From Arthrobacter koreensis (GTDB lineage Bacteria > Actinomycetota > Actinomycetes > Actinomycetales > Micrococcaceae): a DNA stretch of 64,000 nt. The notes under the pieces were generated by a model that had not been told where the DNA came from, did not search any database, and saw nothing but the letters and a program-made list of their open reading frames with translations. This document shows positions 55,315 through 64,000 of the stretch, piece by piece. Numbering within the stretch: the first letter of the stretch is position 1; every line of letters begins with the position of its first letter. A program made the position numbers and the translations under genes. The stretch covers positions 1-64,000 of the forward strand of contig NZ_WACG01000001.1 in the NCBI RefSeq assembly GCF_009193255.1, read 5' to 3'.

Positions 55315-55473
55315 TCAGGAATCGGCGTCGGCATCCTCTTCAGGTTCGAAGTTGGATGCTTCCTCCGTGCTGGACGCGGCTACCCCGTCACCTGAATCGG
55401 GGATGGTGCCTTCCGGGCCCGCTCCGCCGTTCTTGTCCTGCTCTTCGGGTGTTCCCTTGCCTGCATCAGCCAT
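55315..55473 (-). CDS. 52-residue acidic protein
   Basis: A short gene with GGAGAGGAA just before ATG 55473. The product is strongly acidic and low-complexity (MADAGKGTPEEQDKNGG..., ending FEPEEDADADS), likely disordered, with no cysteine or hydrophobic segment. Not recognised. It converges with the kinase gene (24 bases between stops). Confidence 0.55.
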   Translation of the reverse strand: MADAGKGTPEEQDKNGGAGPEGTIPDSGDGVAASSTEEASNFEPEEDADADS

Positions 55474-55556
55474 GGTGTTCCTCTCCTGAAGTGACCTGCG
55501 AGCCAAACCGGCAGGCAGGTGCCTGGCTTTTGATACTAGGCCACCCGCCGCACACA

Positions 55557-55608
55557 GCACAGGGCCGGTGGTTTCCTCCCCCCAAGGAAGAAACCACCGG
55601 CCCTGTGC
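55557..55608 (-). terminator. Hairpin after the nitrate/sulfonate-type ABC operon
   Basis: A perfect 19-bp stem (55557-55575 with 55590-55608; core AGGGCCGGTGGTTTC) with a 14-base loop, 21 bases beyond the ATPase stop. It has no U-tract on the minus strand. It may also isolate the small gene at 55315-55473. Confidence 0.6.
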
Positions 55609-55629
55609 CGCAGCCGTCCTGGCTGCGGG

Positions 55630-56544
55630 CTACGAACCGTCCCCGGAGCCGCCGCCGTCAGCCAGCACCCCGTGGGTAGCCGCCGAGACGTGCGGGACTG
55701 TAGTCCGTGGCGCGGCCGACGCCGCGGGAGCAGCCTGGCCCTTGTTCTGCTTGGCAATCTGGATCTGCTCGTACACGTGGTTGCGGAGCTCAACGAAGCG
55801 CGGAAGCGACCGGGTGGTGAGCTGGTCGCGCTTCTCCGGAAGGTCGATCACGATGTCTTCCTGCACCACCGTGGGCGAGCTGGACAGAACCACGACCCGC
55901 TCCCCGAGATAGACGGACTCGTCAATGTCGTGCGTGACGAACAGGATCGTGACGCCGAGCTTCTCCCAGACACTGCGCACCAAGTCCTCAAGATCGGCAC
56001 GCGTCTGGGCGTCGACGGCGGCAAACGGCTCGTCCATCAGCAGTACCTTGGGCTGGTACGCCACGGCGCGGGCGATAGCCACACGCTGCTGCATGCCGCC
56101 GGAGAGCTGCCACGGGTAGCTGGTGGGCACGTGCGCCAGGCCAACGGCCTCCAGGGCATCGTCCACAAGCTGGTTGCGCTCGGCCTTGGCGATCCCCGCG
56201 TTCTTGAGGGGGAGCTCCACGTTGCCGCGGACCGTCATCCAGGGGAAGAGGCTCCGCCCGTATTCCTGGAACACCACTGCCATGTCCTTGGGCGGTTCGG
56301 TGACTTTCTTTCCCGCCAGGACCACCTCACCGGAGGTAGGTGCCATCAGGCCGGCGATGATCTTCAACAGGGTGGTCTTGCCGCTGCCCGAAGGGCCAAC
56401 CAGGCAGACGAGCTCACCCGGGCGAAGGTCGAAGGTCAGGTTGCGGACAGCTTCGATCTCCCCCGCGTCGACCTTGTAGATCTTCTGGACGCCCCGGACC
56501 GACAGCAGCGGCTGGACGGAGCCTTCCGTGGGATTACTCTGCAT
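55630..56544 (-). CDS. ABC transporter ATPase (NitT/TauT family)
   Basis: A 304-residue ATPase of the SsuB/TauB class: Walker A VGPSGSGKTTLLK, Q-loop VVFQEYGRSLFPWMTV, signature LSGGMQQRVAIARAVA, Walker B VLLMDEPFAAVDAQTRADLE. The C-terminus is extended by about 40 Ala/Gly-rich residues. It overlaps the adjacent permease gene by 11 bases and is the last gene of a four-gene uptake operon. Confidence 0.92.
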   Translation of the reverse strand: MQSNPTEGSVQPLLSVRGVQKIYKVDAGEIEAVRNLTFDLRPGELVCLVGPSGSGKTTLLKIIAGLMAPTSGEVVLAGKKVTEPPKDMAVVFQEYGRSLFPWMTVRGNVELPLKNAGIAKAERNQLVDDALEAVGLAHVPTSYPWQLSGGMQQRVAIARAVAYQPKVLLMDEPFAAVDAQTRADLEDLVRSVWEKLGVTILFVTHDIDESVYLGERVVVLSSSPTVVQEDIVIDLPEKRDQLTTRSLPRFVELRNHVYEQIQIAKQNKGQAAPAASAAPRTTVPHVSAATHGVLADGGGSGDGS

Positions 56545-57307
56545 GTTCTACCTCTCTCAAACCGTGGTACCAGCCGAGGATGCGGCGTTCGGACCACTGG
56601 AACAAAAATGACATGGCCACGCCGATCAGGCCAAGGACCACAATGCCGCTCCACATTTCGGGGATAGCGAAGGACCGCTGGAACTGGACGATGGTGAAGC
56701 CCAGGCCCTCGGAGGACGCAAACATCTCCGAGATGACCATGAGGATCAGGCCGATTGACAGGCACTGGCGGACGCCGGCCATGATCTGCGGGCTGGCACT
56801 GGGAAGCACCAGGTAACGCAGCCGGGCAAACCCGCTGATGCGGAAGGTGCGGGCGGAATCGCTGAGCACGCCGTCGACGGCGCGGACGCCCTCAATGGTG
56901 TTCAGAAGGACCGGCCAGATGCAGCCGGAGACAATGACCGCGATCTTCATCTGGTCATTGATGCCGATCAGCAGCATCAGCACCGGGATGAGCACTGGCG
57001 GAGGGATTGCCCGGAAGAATTCGAGCACCGGTTCCAGCAGGCTGCGCAGCCAGCGGTTGGTGCCCACGAGGATGCCCAGGGCGGTGCCGAGCACAATGGC
57101 CAGCGCAATGCCCGCTACCAGGCGAATGAGGCTCGGCAGCACGTCCGCCATGAAGCGGTCCCAGGTCCACACCGTCACGAACTTCTCAACCAGGGTGCCC
57201 GGTTTCGGGACGAAGAAGTTTGTGCTGCCCTGGGTGCTGAACCACCAGATGAAGATCAGCAGCGCCGGCAGGCCTACAAGGTAGCCCGCTTTCTTGAGCG
57301 TGTTCAT
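56534..57307 (-). CDS. ABC transporter permease (NitT/TauT family), first
   Basis: A 257-residue inner-membrane permease with six hydrophobic segments, SsuC-like. The EAA-type loop is TFRISGFARLRYLVLPSASPQIMAGVRQCLSIG. It overlaps both neighbours. Having two different permease genes in one operon implies a heterodimeric channel. Confidence 0.9.
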   Translation of the reverse strand: MNTLKKAGYLVGLPALLIFIWWFSTQGSTNFFVPKPGTLVEKFVTVWTWDRFMADVLPSLIRLVAGIALAIVLGTALGILVGTNRWLRSLLEPVLEFFRAIPPPVLIPVLMLLIGINDQMKIAVIVSGCIWPVLLNTIEGVRAVDGVLSDSARTFRISGFARLRYLVLPSASPQIMAGVRQCLSIGLILMVISEMFASSEGLGFTIVQFQRSFAIPEMWSGIVVLGLIGVAMSFLFQWSERRILGWYHGLREVEHAE

Positions 57308-58092
57308 ACCACTACCTCCCCGCGGACCGAGCTGTGCCAGGACAACGTGCGGCGTTCAACCACGCGCATGCCCATGTTGATCAGGATGCCCAGCACACCG
57401 GTGGTCAGCACCAGAGCGTACATCTGGGCAATTGCGCCGCCGGACTGTGCGTTGGCAATCTCCTTGCCCAGTCCGGGCGAACCGATGATCAGGCTCGCCG
57501 TGATAGCCAGGATCAGGGCAACGGCAGCGGCAAGCCGGACGCCGGTCATCAGGTACGGAAGGGTGGTGGGCCACACGACGTAGCGGATCCTTGCCATGCG
57601 GCCCAGGCCGAAACTCTTGGCCGTGTTGTTGGCCACCGGGTCCACATCCGCTACCCCGTACAGGACCTGGATCAGGACCTGCCAGAAGGATGCGTACACC
57701 ACCAGCAGCAGCGTCGATTCGATGCGGAAGCCGAACAGCAGGACGGCCAGCGGAATCAGGGCCACCGACGGGATGGGGCGGAGGAATTCGATGGTGGAGT
57801 TGGTTGCCTTGCGGAGGAAGTTGCTGGAACCGATCACCAGGCCCAGGACCACCGCAGCAACGGTGGCAATCAACAGCCCAAGGAACCAGCCCGTCATGGT
57901 GTCAACCACGGCGGCCCAGAACGCACCAAGGCCGAGGTTGTTGATGAAGACTCCCAGCACCTCACTGGCCGGAGGCAGGAATCGGGGGTTGACCACTCCA
58001 AGCCGGGGAATCAGTTCCCAGGTCAGCAGGAACCCGAGGATTCCGGCCAGCCCCAGCAACGGCCCCGTGGGGAGACGTTTTGCGGATTTCAT
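57304..58092 (-). CDS. ABC transporter permease (NitT/TauT family), second
   Basis: A 262-residue permease paralogous to its neighbour; EAA-type loop KSFGLGRMARIRYVVWPTTLPYLMTGVRLAAAVA. Four-base ATGA overlap with the next permease gene. It follows the binding-protein gene by 41 bases. Confidence 0.9.
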   Translation of the reverse strand: MKSAKRLPTGPLLGLAGILGFLLTWELIPRLGVVNPRFLPPASEVLGVFINNLGLGAFWAAVVDTMTGWFLGLLIATVAAVVLGLVIGSSNFLRKATNSTIEFLRPIPSVALIPLAVLLFGFRIESTLLLVVYASFWQVLIQVLYGVADVDPVANNTAKSFGLGRMARIRYVVWPTTLPYLMTGVRLAAAVALILAITASLIIGSPGLGKEIANAQSGGAIAQMYALVLTTGVLGILINMGMRVVERRTLSWHSSVRGEVVV

Positions 58093-58133
58093 ATGCTCTC
58101 GTTCTTCTCGAACCGGGCGGAGGGGGCTCGCTG

Positions 58134-59120
58134 CTAGTCCTGTGCCGGCAGCATGGCGTCCAGGTCCGGTGCCTTGGACAGCGTGCCGTAGCTGGCTGCT
58201 GCTTCTCCGAGAATCGTCAGGCCTTCTCGGTCGAAGTCTGCGTGGAAGGCAGGCAGGACCATCTTGGCGCGCATTTCTTCGTCGATCTTGGTGTAGGTCC
58301 CTACGATTTCCCGGACCGCGTCAGGGTTTTCCTGTGCGTACTCCAGCGACTTCTTCATGGCGCGGGTGAACTTTTCGACAGTCTCCGGATTCTCCTGGAT
58401 GTACGCGGAGGTGGTGAAGTAGCCGCTGATGTCCAGGCTCGGGTGCGTTTCCGCGAAGTTGTAGGCAATGACCCGGGCGCCATTCTCGACGGTCTGGGTC
58501 AGGAAGGGATCCAGGATCCAGGCGGCGTCAACCTGGCCGGACTCAATGGCGGCGGGCGCGTCGGGGAAAGCCACCTCGACGAACTTGATGCTTTCCTGGT
58601 CCCCGCCCGCGTTCTCCACGAGCTTCCGGATGGTGGTATCACCGATGTTTGAAAGGTTATTGACGGAAACCGTCTTGCCGGCCAGGTCTGCCGCAGTTTG
58701 GATATCCGATCCGGCGGGGACGACGACGGCCCCGAAGTCCGAAGAAGTGTCCCCGGTGGTTGAATTACCGTTCGAGACCAGCTCGATGTCCAGACCCTTG
58801 TCATTGGCGACCATGACGGAAACGACGTTGCCAAAGGCAAAGTCGAAGTCTCCGCTCACCACGCCCGGCACGGCAGCCGCCCCGCCGGTGGTGGTCTGGA
58901 TATCCAGGTCCAGGCCTTCGGCCTCAAAGAATCCCTGCTCCTTGCCCAGCCAAATAGGGGCGGTATCCACGATTGGCATAATTCCCACCGAGAGGGTGGT
59001 GAGACCGGAGGCGCCTCCTGCATCGGACGTGCTTTCGTCTCCGGAAAGGGATCCGCCTCCACAGGCACTGAGGGTCAAAGCGGCCGCTGCGGCCAGGAGG
59101 ACGGGGGCATTGCGTTTCAC
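58134..59120 (-). CDS. NMT1/SsuA-like substrate-binding lipoprotein
   Basis: A 328-residue binding protein. Signal peptide with lipobox LTLSACGGG (Cys20). The mature domain begins SVGIMPIVDTAPIWLGKEQGFFEAEGLDLDIQ, the hallmark of nitrate/sulfonate/pyrimidine-precursor binding proteins, and AIESGQVDAAWILDPF is also conserved. The ligand cannot be assigned; sulfonates, taurine, thiamine precursors and aromatic acids are possible. It heads the operon; an inverted repeat lies about 100 bases upstream. Confidence 0.9.
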   Translation of the reverse strand: MKRNAPVLLAAAAALTLSACGGGSLSGDESTSDAGGASGLTTLSVGIMPIVDTAPIWLGKEQGFFEAEGLDLDIQTTTGGAAAVPGVVSGDFDFAFGNVVSVMVANDKGLDIELVSNGNSTTGDTSSDFGAVVVPAGSDIQTAADLAGKTVSVNNLSNIGDTTIRKLVENAGGDQESIKFVEVAFPDAPAAIESGQVDAAWILDPFLTQTVENGARVIAYNFAETHPSLDISGYFTTSAYIQENPETVEKFTRAMKKSLEYAQENPDAVREIVGTYTKIDEEMRAKMVLPAFHADFDREGLTILGEAAASYGTLSKAPDLDAMLPAQD

Positions 59121-59216
59121 TTAAAGCGCTCCTTGTACGGTGGAACCCCGCGAAGACGGCCGCAGGGCGAAAACCCCGGTTCAACTGCCATCCCTCAAAC
59201 CCGTGGTTTTACTGAG

Positions 59217-59235
59217 TTGTTCGCATGTTGAACAA
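59217..59235 (-). promoter_or_regulatory. Candidate operator of the ABC uptake operon
   Basis: Inverted repeat TTGTTCGCATGTTGAACAA: 6-base arms, 7-base spacer, in the AT-rich 250-base gap between the binding-protein gene and the MFS gene. Size and symmetry fit a dimeric regulator. No regulator gene is adjacent. Confidence 0.5.
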
Positions 59236-59370
59236 AAGTTCTACAGGTAAACGCTATGAAATGCGTCACCCTCCGTCAAGGAATTTATGTGATTGGAAAC
59301 ACAATCGAGACCGGCCGCGTAATGTTACCCGGGCGGTGCCTGCAGAGCCGTTCTTCCTGCCCGCACCGGG

Positions 59371-60681
59371 CTATGCTGTTTGGTTCCTTGCCCGCCTGAC
59401 GGCCAGGGCAGAAGCCAGACCCAGGATGAGCAGCGATGCCGCTGCACCTGCAGTGACCAGAAACGCTGCCGGATGGCCGAAAGCTTCTGCCAGCGGTCCG
59501 GCCAGCCCCGAACCCACTGCGGTGCCGGCAACCGTGCCGCTGGCCAGCAGCGTCATGAAGGTGCCCATCAAATGACGTGGTGCCAGCTCCGCTCCGATGC
59601 CGAAGATGCTGACCATGGTGGGGCCCACGGGGATGCCCAGAATGAACAGGACGGCAAGCATTCCGGGGATGCCCGAGGGCACCAGCAGGAGCAGCGCCGC
59701 AGCGGTCATGGCTGCGGCCGCTACCACCCAGCGGGCGGACTGGCTGAACCGCTGGGGCCAGAACGCCACGGACAGTGCGGCTGCGGCAGAGCTGATCCCC
59801 ATGATCGAGTAGAGCAGGCCTGCGGCGTCCGCGGCGCCAAACGTTCCGCCAAAGGCAGCCAGTGAAGCCTGGGCTGACCCGAAGAAGGTGCCCATGGCCA
59901 CCATGCCCAGGATCGGCAGCATCAGCAGGCCCCAGGAGGTGCTGCCGCGGGCGGCCCGCCCCCTCGGTACCGGCGTCTTCTCCCTGATGCGCCGGGGGGC
60001 GGGGACAACGACGGCTGCCGAGCGGTGGAAGGCGAACGCACTTACCATCGAGGCGGAAAGCACAGCCGCCAGCGCGAGGGGAAGCCAGGGGGCAACTGCG
60101 GCGGCCAGCAGGCCCACGAGTGCAGGGCCAAGCACGAAGCTGAGTTCATCAGCCATGCTTTCGTAGGACAGGGCAGTGCCCATTTCCCGTCCGGTCCGGT
60201 CCCGGGAGGTGAGCGCCATCCAGCGGACCCTTGCCAGCGGTCCCACCTGCGGACCGGTGGCTCCCATGCCGAACGCCGCGGCAAGGACGGCAGCAAACGG
60301 GCCGCCGTCGGGAAGCTGCAGGGCAGCCAGTATCACGGCAGTGATGAGCAGCGGATTGGCGACGGCGGCAGCCAGCAGCACCTTGCGCTGGCCAATGCGG
60401 TCCGCGAGGTAGCCAAGGGCCGGACCGCCGAGGGCGGATCCAACTCCAACGGCCCCTGCGGTGAAACCGCCCTGGGCATAGGATCCGGAAATGCTGGTGA
60501 CCAAAGTCAGGCCGCCGATGGTGATCATCGCCAGCGGAAGGCGGGCCAGGAAGGCAATGGAGAAGAACGCGGGCCCGGCCAGTTCCAGAATGCGGGCGTA
60601 ACGCCCCTTGGCCGGCACATCAGCGGCCGCGGATGGCGGGGTGTCGGCGCCGGAGTGCTGATCAGACGTAAAGGGTTTCAT
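59371..60681 (-). CDS. MFS transporter
   Basis: A 436-residue major facilitator with about twelve hydrophobic segments. LGYLADRIGQRKVLLAAAVANPLL is motif A between helices 2 and 3; the central loop is basic and Pro-rich (RRIREKTPVPRGRAARG). It resembles drug or sugar exporters of the 12-helix class, but the substrate is unknown. It precedes the ABC operon on the same strand but is separated from it by 250 bases, so they are not one unit. Confidence 0.85.
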   Translation of the reverse strand: MKPFTSDQHSGADTPPSAAADVPAKGRYARILELAGPAFFSIAFLARLPLAMITIGGLTLVTSISGSYAQGGFTAGAVGVGSALGGPALGYLADRIGQRKVLLAAAVANPLLITAVILAALQLPDGGPFAAVLAAAFGMGATGPQVGPLARVRWMALTSRDRTGREMGTALSYESMADELSFVLGPALVGLLAAAVAPWLPLALAAVLSASMVSAFAFHRSAAVVVPAPRRIREKTPVPRGRAARGSTSWGLLMLPILGMVAMGTFFGSAQASLAAFGGTFGAADAAGLLYSIMGISSAAAALSVAFWPQRFSQSARWVVAAAAMTAAALLLLVPSGIPGMLAVLFILGIPVGPTMVSIFGIGAELAPRHLMGTFMTLLASGTVAGTAVGSGLAGPLAEAFGHPAAFLVTAGAAASLLILGLASALAVRRARNQTA

Positions 60682-60866
60682 GCGGTACTCAGTTCAGGCA
60701 AAAAGCGCGCATCGTCCCTCCTCCCGATGCGCCCGACCCGGATACATGCCGATCCTACCCCGCCGGGCATGCGTGTGTGGTGCCTGCTCGCTCCTGGCGT
60801 ACAGCCCGGGGCGTGCACCACGCTGGACATATCCGTACGTCTCGTCGGCGGCGTGAGCCCCGGGCG

Positions 60867-63800
60867 TTAGACGGGCAGTGCATCCACCGTCCGGTAGCTC
60901 ACGGTTGATCCGTTGCGGCCGCGGGTGATCTGCAGCTGTGCGCTGATCCGCTGCTTCATTTCGCTGACGTGGCTCACCAGACCAACCATGCGTCCGCCGT
61001 CGCGCAGCCCTTCGAGTGCGTCCATCACCTGTTCCAGTGCCTCCTCGTCGAGGCTGCCGAATCCCTCGTCAACGAAGAGGGTTTCCATGCTCGTCCCGCC
61101 CGATTCCTGCTGGACGACGTCCGCCAGGCCCAGCGCAAGGGCCAGGGAGGCCATAAAGGACTCGCCGCCGGATAGGGTCGACGTGTCCCTGCGCACGCCC
61201 GTCCAGTCGTCGATGACATGCAGGCCGAGTCCTGCCTTCCGGTTTCCGGATTTCGAGTCGTCATGCACCAGCGAATACCGTCCCCCGGTCATCGCCGCGA
61301 GCCGCTCTGTGGCGGCGGCGGCCACCTGCTCCAGACGGGCCGCGAGGACGTAGGTGCTCAACGCCATCCGGTAGTTGTTTTCCCCGTTGCCGCGCGCGGT
61401 ATCGCTCAGGGAAGCGAGGAGGCTGCAGCGCCGCTGAAGCGGCTCCATTTCTGCCTCGGCCTCGGCCAGCCGGGCGGCGAGGTCATCGAGGGTCCCTGCC
61501 GAACCTTCGAGCAGCCCGATCTGCACTGCTCCGTCCGACACTGCCTGGCGGGCCGCGTCAGCAGCTTCGGCTGCCTCGGCGACGTCTTCTTCGTCGGGCA
61601 TGGGTTCGGGAACGCCGTCACTGTCCAGCTGTGCCAGCGCATCCTCATCTTCGCGGCGCATGGCCAGGCGTGCAGCCTGTGCGTCGAGGGTATCGAATTC
61701 GGCGCGCAGTTCTTCGGCCTCGGCCACCGGCAGCAGCGCGGCACGGACTGCGCCCGCATCCGGGAAACCGGTTCCGGCAAGCGCATTCTGCAGCGTGCGG
61801 ACGGCTTCGGCCTGGAAGACGCCGGCCTGCCCGGCGGCCTGGAGGGCAGTCCTGGCTGCGGCGGTGAGACGGCGCACGTTCTCCAGCTGCCTGAGCCGGG
61901 CAGAGAGTGCTTCCTGGTCTGAGAGGTCCCCCGAGCCCCGCCGGCCCAATTCGGCAGTTTCTTCCTCGGCGGCGTCGGCGCGTGCTTGTGCCTGGGCTGC
62001 TTCCTGGAGCAGGCCGGACAGGGTCTTCTCCAGCCGGCTGAGTTCGGTTTCGATTCCCTGAAGCCGTTTTTCGGCCTCGCTGAGCCCGGCCGCCGCATCC
62101 TCCGCCGCGCGGAGCTCTTCCTCTGCCCGCTCACGTGCCGTCCGCGCTTCGTCCGGATCGGATTCCCCGCCCTGGGCACGCAGGGCTGCTACGGCCGATG
62201 CATCTGCCTCGGCCGCGGCACGTGCCTCCTCCCAATCCTTCTCTGCGGCGCTGCTGGCCACCCGGGCTGCTGCCTCTTCCTCGCGGGAGACGAACTGCCC
62301 GCCCTCCGGCAGCGGCGCCGGCGCAGGGTGGGTGGCACTTCCGCATACGGGACAATCCCGTCCGGGTTCGAGGGACGCTGCCAGCTCCGCGGCTGCCTGG
62401 TCCAGCCGCAGCTGGAGCAGGTCCTGCCATCTCCCCCGCGCATCCTGGTACTCCTGGCGGGCCTCGGCCGCGCGCTCCGCTGATTGTAGGGCAGCGGTGT
62501 TGGCGGCCTTGAAGTTCCGGATCACCTCCAGCGTGCCGTCCGCATCCTGGATCCGTCGCCGGGCTGCCTCGGCCTGCGCGGCACCGGAGCGCAGTCCGGG
62601 CAACGCCGACCGCAGGGACGTTTGTTCTTCCCGCAGCGCCGCAGCGGTGTCTTCCGCTTCTGCGGCTTCTGCACGGAGCTGGGTTTCCCGTGCTGCTTCC
62701 CGGGTTTTCAGCGCGGCGAGTTCCGCAGTCCGCTGAGCATCGGCCAGTGCGTTCTCCGCAGCGGAGAGTTCCTTGGCGGTGCGCTCCTCCAGTTCGGTTA
62801 AGGCCTCTGCGTCCGGCAGCTGCGGTCCCGGTGCCGGCAGGGCGGCAGCGGATTCCGGGATGAGGTCCCCCAGGCCCGCCGGAGCAGCGGCGGCCGCCAG
62901 GGCAGTGATGGCACTCTGGGCTGCGGCTTCCGCGCGCCGGAGTCCCTGGTCCGCGGAGCCGAGGGCGTCCAGGTAGCCTTTGAGGCCTTCCGCTAGCAGA
63001 TGGGACTCTAGCTGGGCCCGTCTGGGGACGCTGGCGGCCTGACGCGCCGCATGTTCGCGTTCTTCGGCCTCGAGCTGGAGCCTGGCCAGTCCCCGCGCAC
63101 GGCGCGCTTCAAGCCTGTGCAGGAGGTCCTCGGCCGCTTTGGAGCCGAAGATCTTTCCGGCCTGGTCAACCCGGAGGGAGCAAAGCCGGCCAGTCACTGC
63201 CGCGCGTACGGCACTGATCCATCCTGAGCCCGCTTGTGCAGGGTCCTGATCCGCGGTGCCAGGTTCTGCCGCGACGGCGGAGCCATCTTCCAGGCTCCCC
63301 AGCAGACGGGTGCAGCGTTCAGCCTCGCTCTGTGCCTGGGCGCGCAGGAGATCGGCGTCGGCCTGCGACTTGGACAGCTCTGCCTTCGCGGCGTCAGCCT
63401 CGGACTTGAGCTGCTGTTCGATCTCCTCATAGCGCCAGGTCCCGAATAGCCTCTGCAGCAGCTCCGCACGGGAGGTCGCGTCGGCGCGCAGGAACGCTGC
63501 GAAGTCCCCCTGCGGAAGCATGACCACACGGGTGAACTGCTCGCGGCTCATGCCCAGCAGGTCCTGAATCTCAGTGGCGGCCTCATCATTGCGGGCGGTT
63601 TTCTGCACCCATTCCCCGTGGACCAGTTCGCTGAGCAGGGTGCGGGCTTGTTCGGTGACTGTTCCGGTAGCGCTGCCGGCCCGCTTAGCCGGACGCTCCC
63701 ACTGGGGGCTGCGGATCACTTTGAACCTACGGTCCCCGGCACTGAAATCCAGGAGGACTTCAGGTGCGACGCCGGGGGCGGCGTGGTCGCTGCGGAGTTT

Positions 63801-63992
63801 CCGTGCCTCCTGGCGCGCGCCCGGAACCGCTCCGTAGAGGGCGAAGCAGACGGCGTCCAGCACACTCGTTTTGCCTGCGCCGGTAGGCCCGTTCAGCAGG
63901 AAGAGTCCCTGCGTGCCGAGTTCGTCGAAGTCGATTACCTGGCGGCTGGCGAATGGGCCGAAAGCCTGCATTTCAAGCCGGTGGATCCTCAT
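60867..63992 (-). CDS. sbcC: Exonuclease SbcCD subunit C (SMC-like ATPase)
   Basis: A complete 1041-residue DNA-repair ATPase. RIHRLEMQAFGPFASRQVIDFDEL and Walker A LNGPTGAGKTSVLDAVCFALYG open the N-terminal lobe. Long Ala/Glu-rich coiled coils flank the zinc hook RDCPVCGSATHP (CPVC codons at 62354-62343). The C-terminal lobe has DTSTLSGGESFMASLALALGLADVVQ and Walker B METLFVDEGFGSLDEE. With SbcD it opens hairpins and cuts blocked DNA ends. sbcD is expected just beyond the right edge, upstream on the same strand. Confidence 0.95.
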   Translation of the reverse strand: MRIHRLEMQAFGPFASRQVIDFDELGTQGLFLLNGPTGAGKTSVLDAVCFALYGAVPGARQEARKLRSDHAAPGVAPEVLLDFSAGDRRFKVIRSPQWERPAKRAGSATGTVTEQARTLLSELVHGEWVQKTARNDEAATEIQDLLGMSREQFTRVVMLPQGDFAAFLRADATSRAELLQRLFGTWRYEEIEQQLKSEADAAKAELSKSQADADLLRAQAQSEAERCTRLLGSLEDGSAVAAEPGTADQDPAQAGSGWISAVRAAVTGRLCSLRVDQAGKIFGSKAAEDLLHRLEARRARGLARLQLEAEEREHAARQAASVPRRAQLESHLLAEGLKGYLDALGSADQGLRRAEAAAQSAITALAAAAAPAGLGDLIPESAAALPAPGPQLPDAEALTELEERTAKELSAAENALADAQRTAELAALKTREAARETQLRAEAAEAEDTAAALREEQTSLRSALPGLRSGAAQAEAARRRIQDADGTLEVIRNFKAANTAALQSAERAAEARQEYQDARGRWQDLLQLRLDQAAAELAASLEPGRDCPVCGSATHPAPAPLPEGGQFVSREEEAAARVASSAAEKDWEEARAAAEADASAVAALRAQGGESDPDEARTARERAEEELRAAEDAAAGLSEAEKRLQGIETELSRLEKTLSGLLQEAAQAQARADAAEEETAELGRRGSGDLSDQEALSARLRQLENVRRLTAAARTALQAAGQAGVFQAEAVRTLQNALAGTGFPDAGAVRAALLPVAEAEELRAEFDTLDAQAARLAMRREDEDALAQLDSDGVPEPMPDEEDVAEAAEAADAARQAVSDGAVQIGLLEGSAGTLDDLAARLAEAEAEMEPLQRRCSLLASLSDTARGNGENNYRMALSTYVLAARLEQVAAAATERLAAMTGGRYSLVHDDSKSGNRKAGLGLHVIDDWTGVRRDTSTLSGGESFMASLALALGLADVVQQESGGTSMETLFVDEGFGSLDEEALEQVMDALEGLRDGGRMVGLVSHVSEMKQRISAQLQITRGRNGSTVSYRTVDALPV

Positions 63993-64000
63993 TTGGATGC

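Overview
The window is a gene-dense, high-GC chromosomal segment of an actinobacterium. It most resembles the family Micrococcaceae (Arthrobacter and relatives). That placement is inferred from the rRNA leader at the left edge, the actinobacterial ilvB-ilvN-ilvC-serA order, the ndnR-nadA-nadB-nadC-nadS operon, the many GTG/TTG starts and the protein sequences; no database search was possible. I saw no mobile element, prophage or CRISPR array. Nearly everything is core metabolism, transport and regulation.

Layout. 1-400: promoter and antitermination leader of an rRNA operon whose 16S gene should begin just left of base 1 (minus strand). 529-3570: leuB-ilvE-metallohydrolase operon (minus). 3746-9191: two-component system, a possible 26-residue ORF and a LolD/FtsX-type ABC transporter (plus). 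9330-13618: a helical protein of unknown function, metG, and a second FtsX-type ABC pair. 13785-21264: serA, ilvC, ilvN, ilvB and ilvD (all minus), with a peptide-leader attenuator before ilvB. 21425-26455: assorted single genes, tRNA-Leu and two identical tRNA-Lys genes. 26672-33996: a peptide ABC transporter split into three transcripts with two paralogous binding proteins. 34082-43605: malate:quinone oxidoreductase, an RND pump, a flavin oxidoreductase with a MarR regulator, an MFS transporter and an M20 peptidase. 43710-49498: NAD de novo operon under a Nudix-type repressor. 49607-54164: an Lrp regulator, a small basic protein and a 2-oxoacid dehydrogenase operon. 54346-63992: a soluble Ser/Thr kinase, a small acidic protein, a nitrate/sulfonate-type ABC operon, an MFS transporter and sbcC.

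How parts fit together. leuB/ilvE and ilvD/ilvBNC supply branched-chain amino acids. leuB and ilvB share the decamer ATAATGAGAC at their promoters, and ilvB also has a Val/Ile/Leu-codon leader peptide followed by a terminator. The NAD cluster carries its own repressor, an inverted repeat in the repressor promoter, and the cysteine desulfurase thought to build the NadA iron-sulfur cluster.

Most unusual items: (1) the 2-oxoacid dehydrogenase operon encodes E1 alpha, E1 beta, a 109-residue lipoyl-domain protein and an alpha/beta hydrolase, but no conventional E2 acyltransferase; (2) a dispersed palindromic element, present as a perfect 56-bp loopless palindrome at 9853-9908 and a decayed relative at 19370-19430; (3) several genes that appear to be transcribed as leaderless mRNAs.
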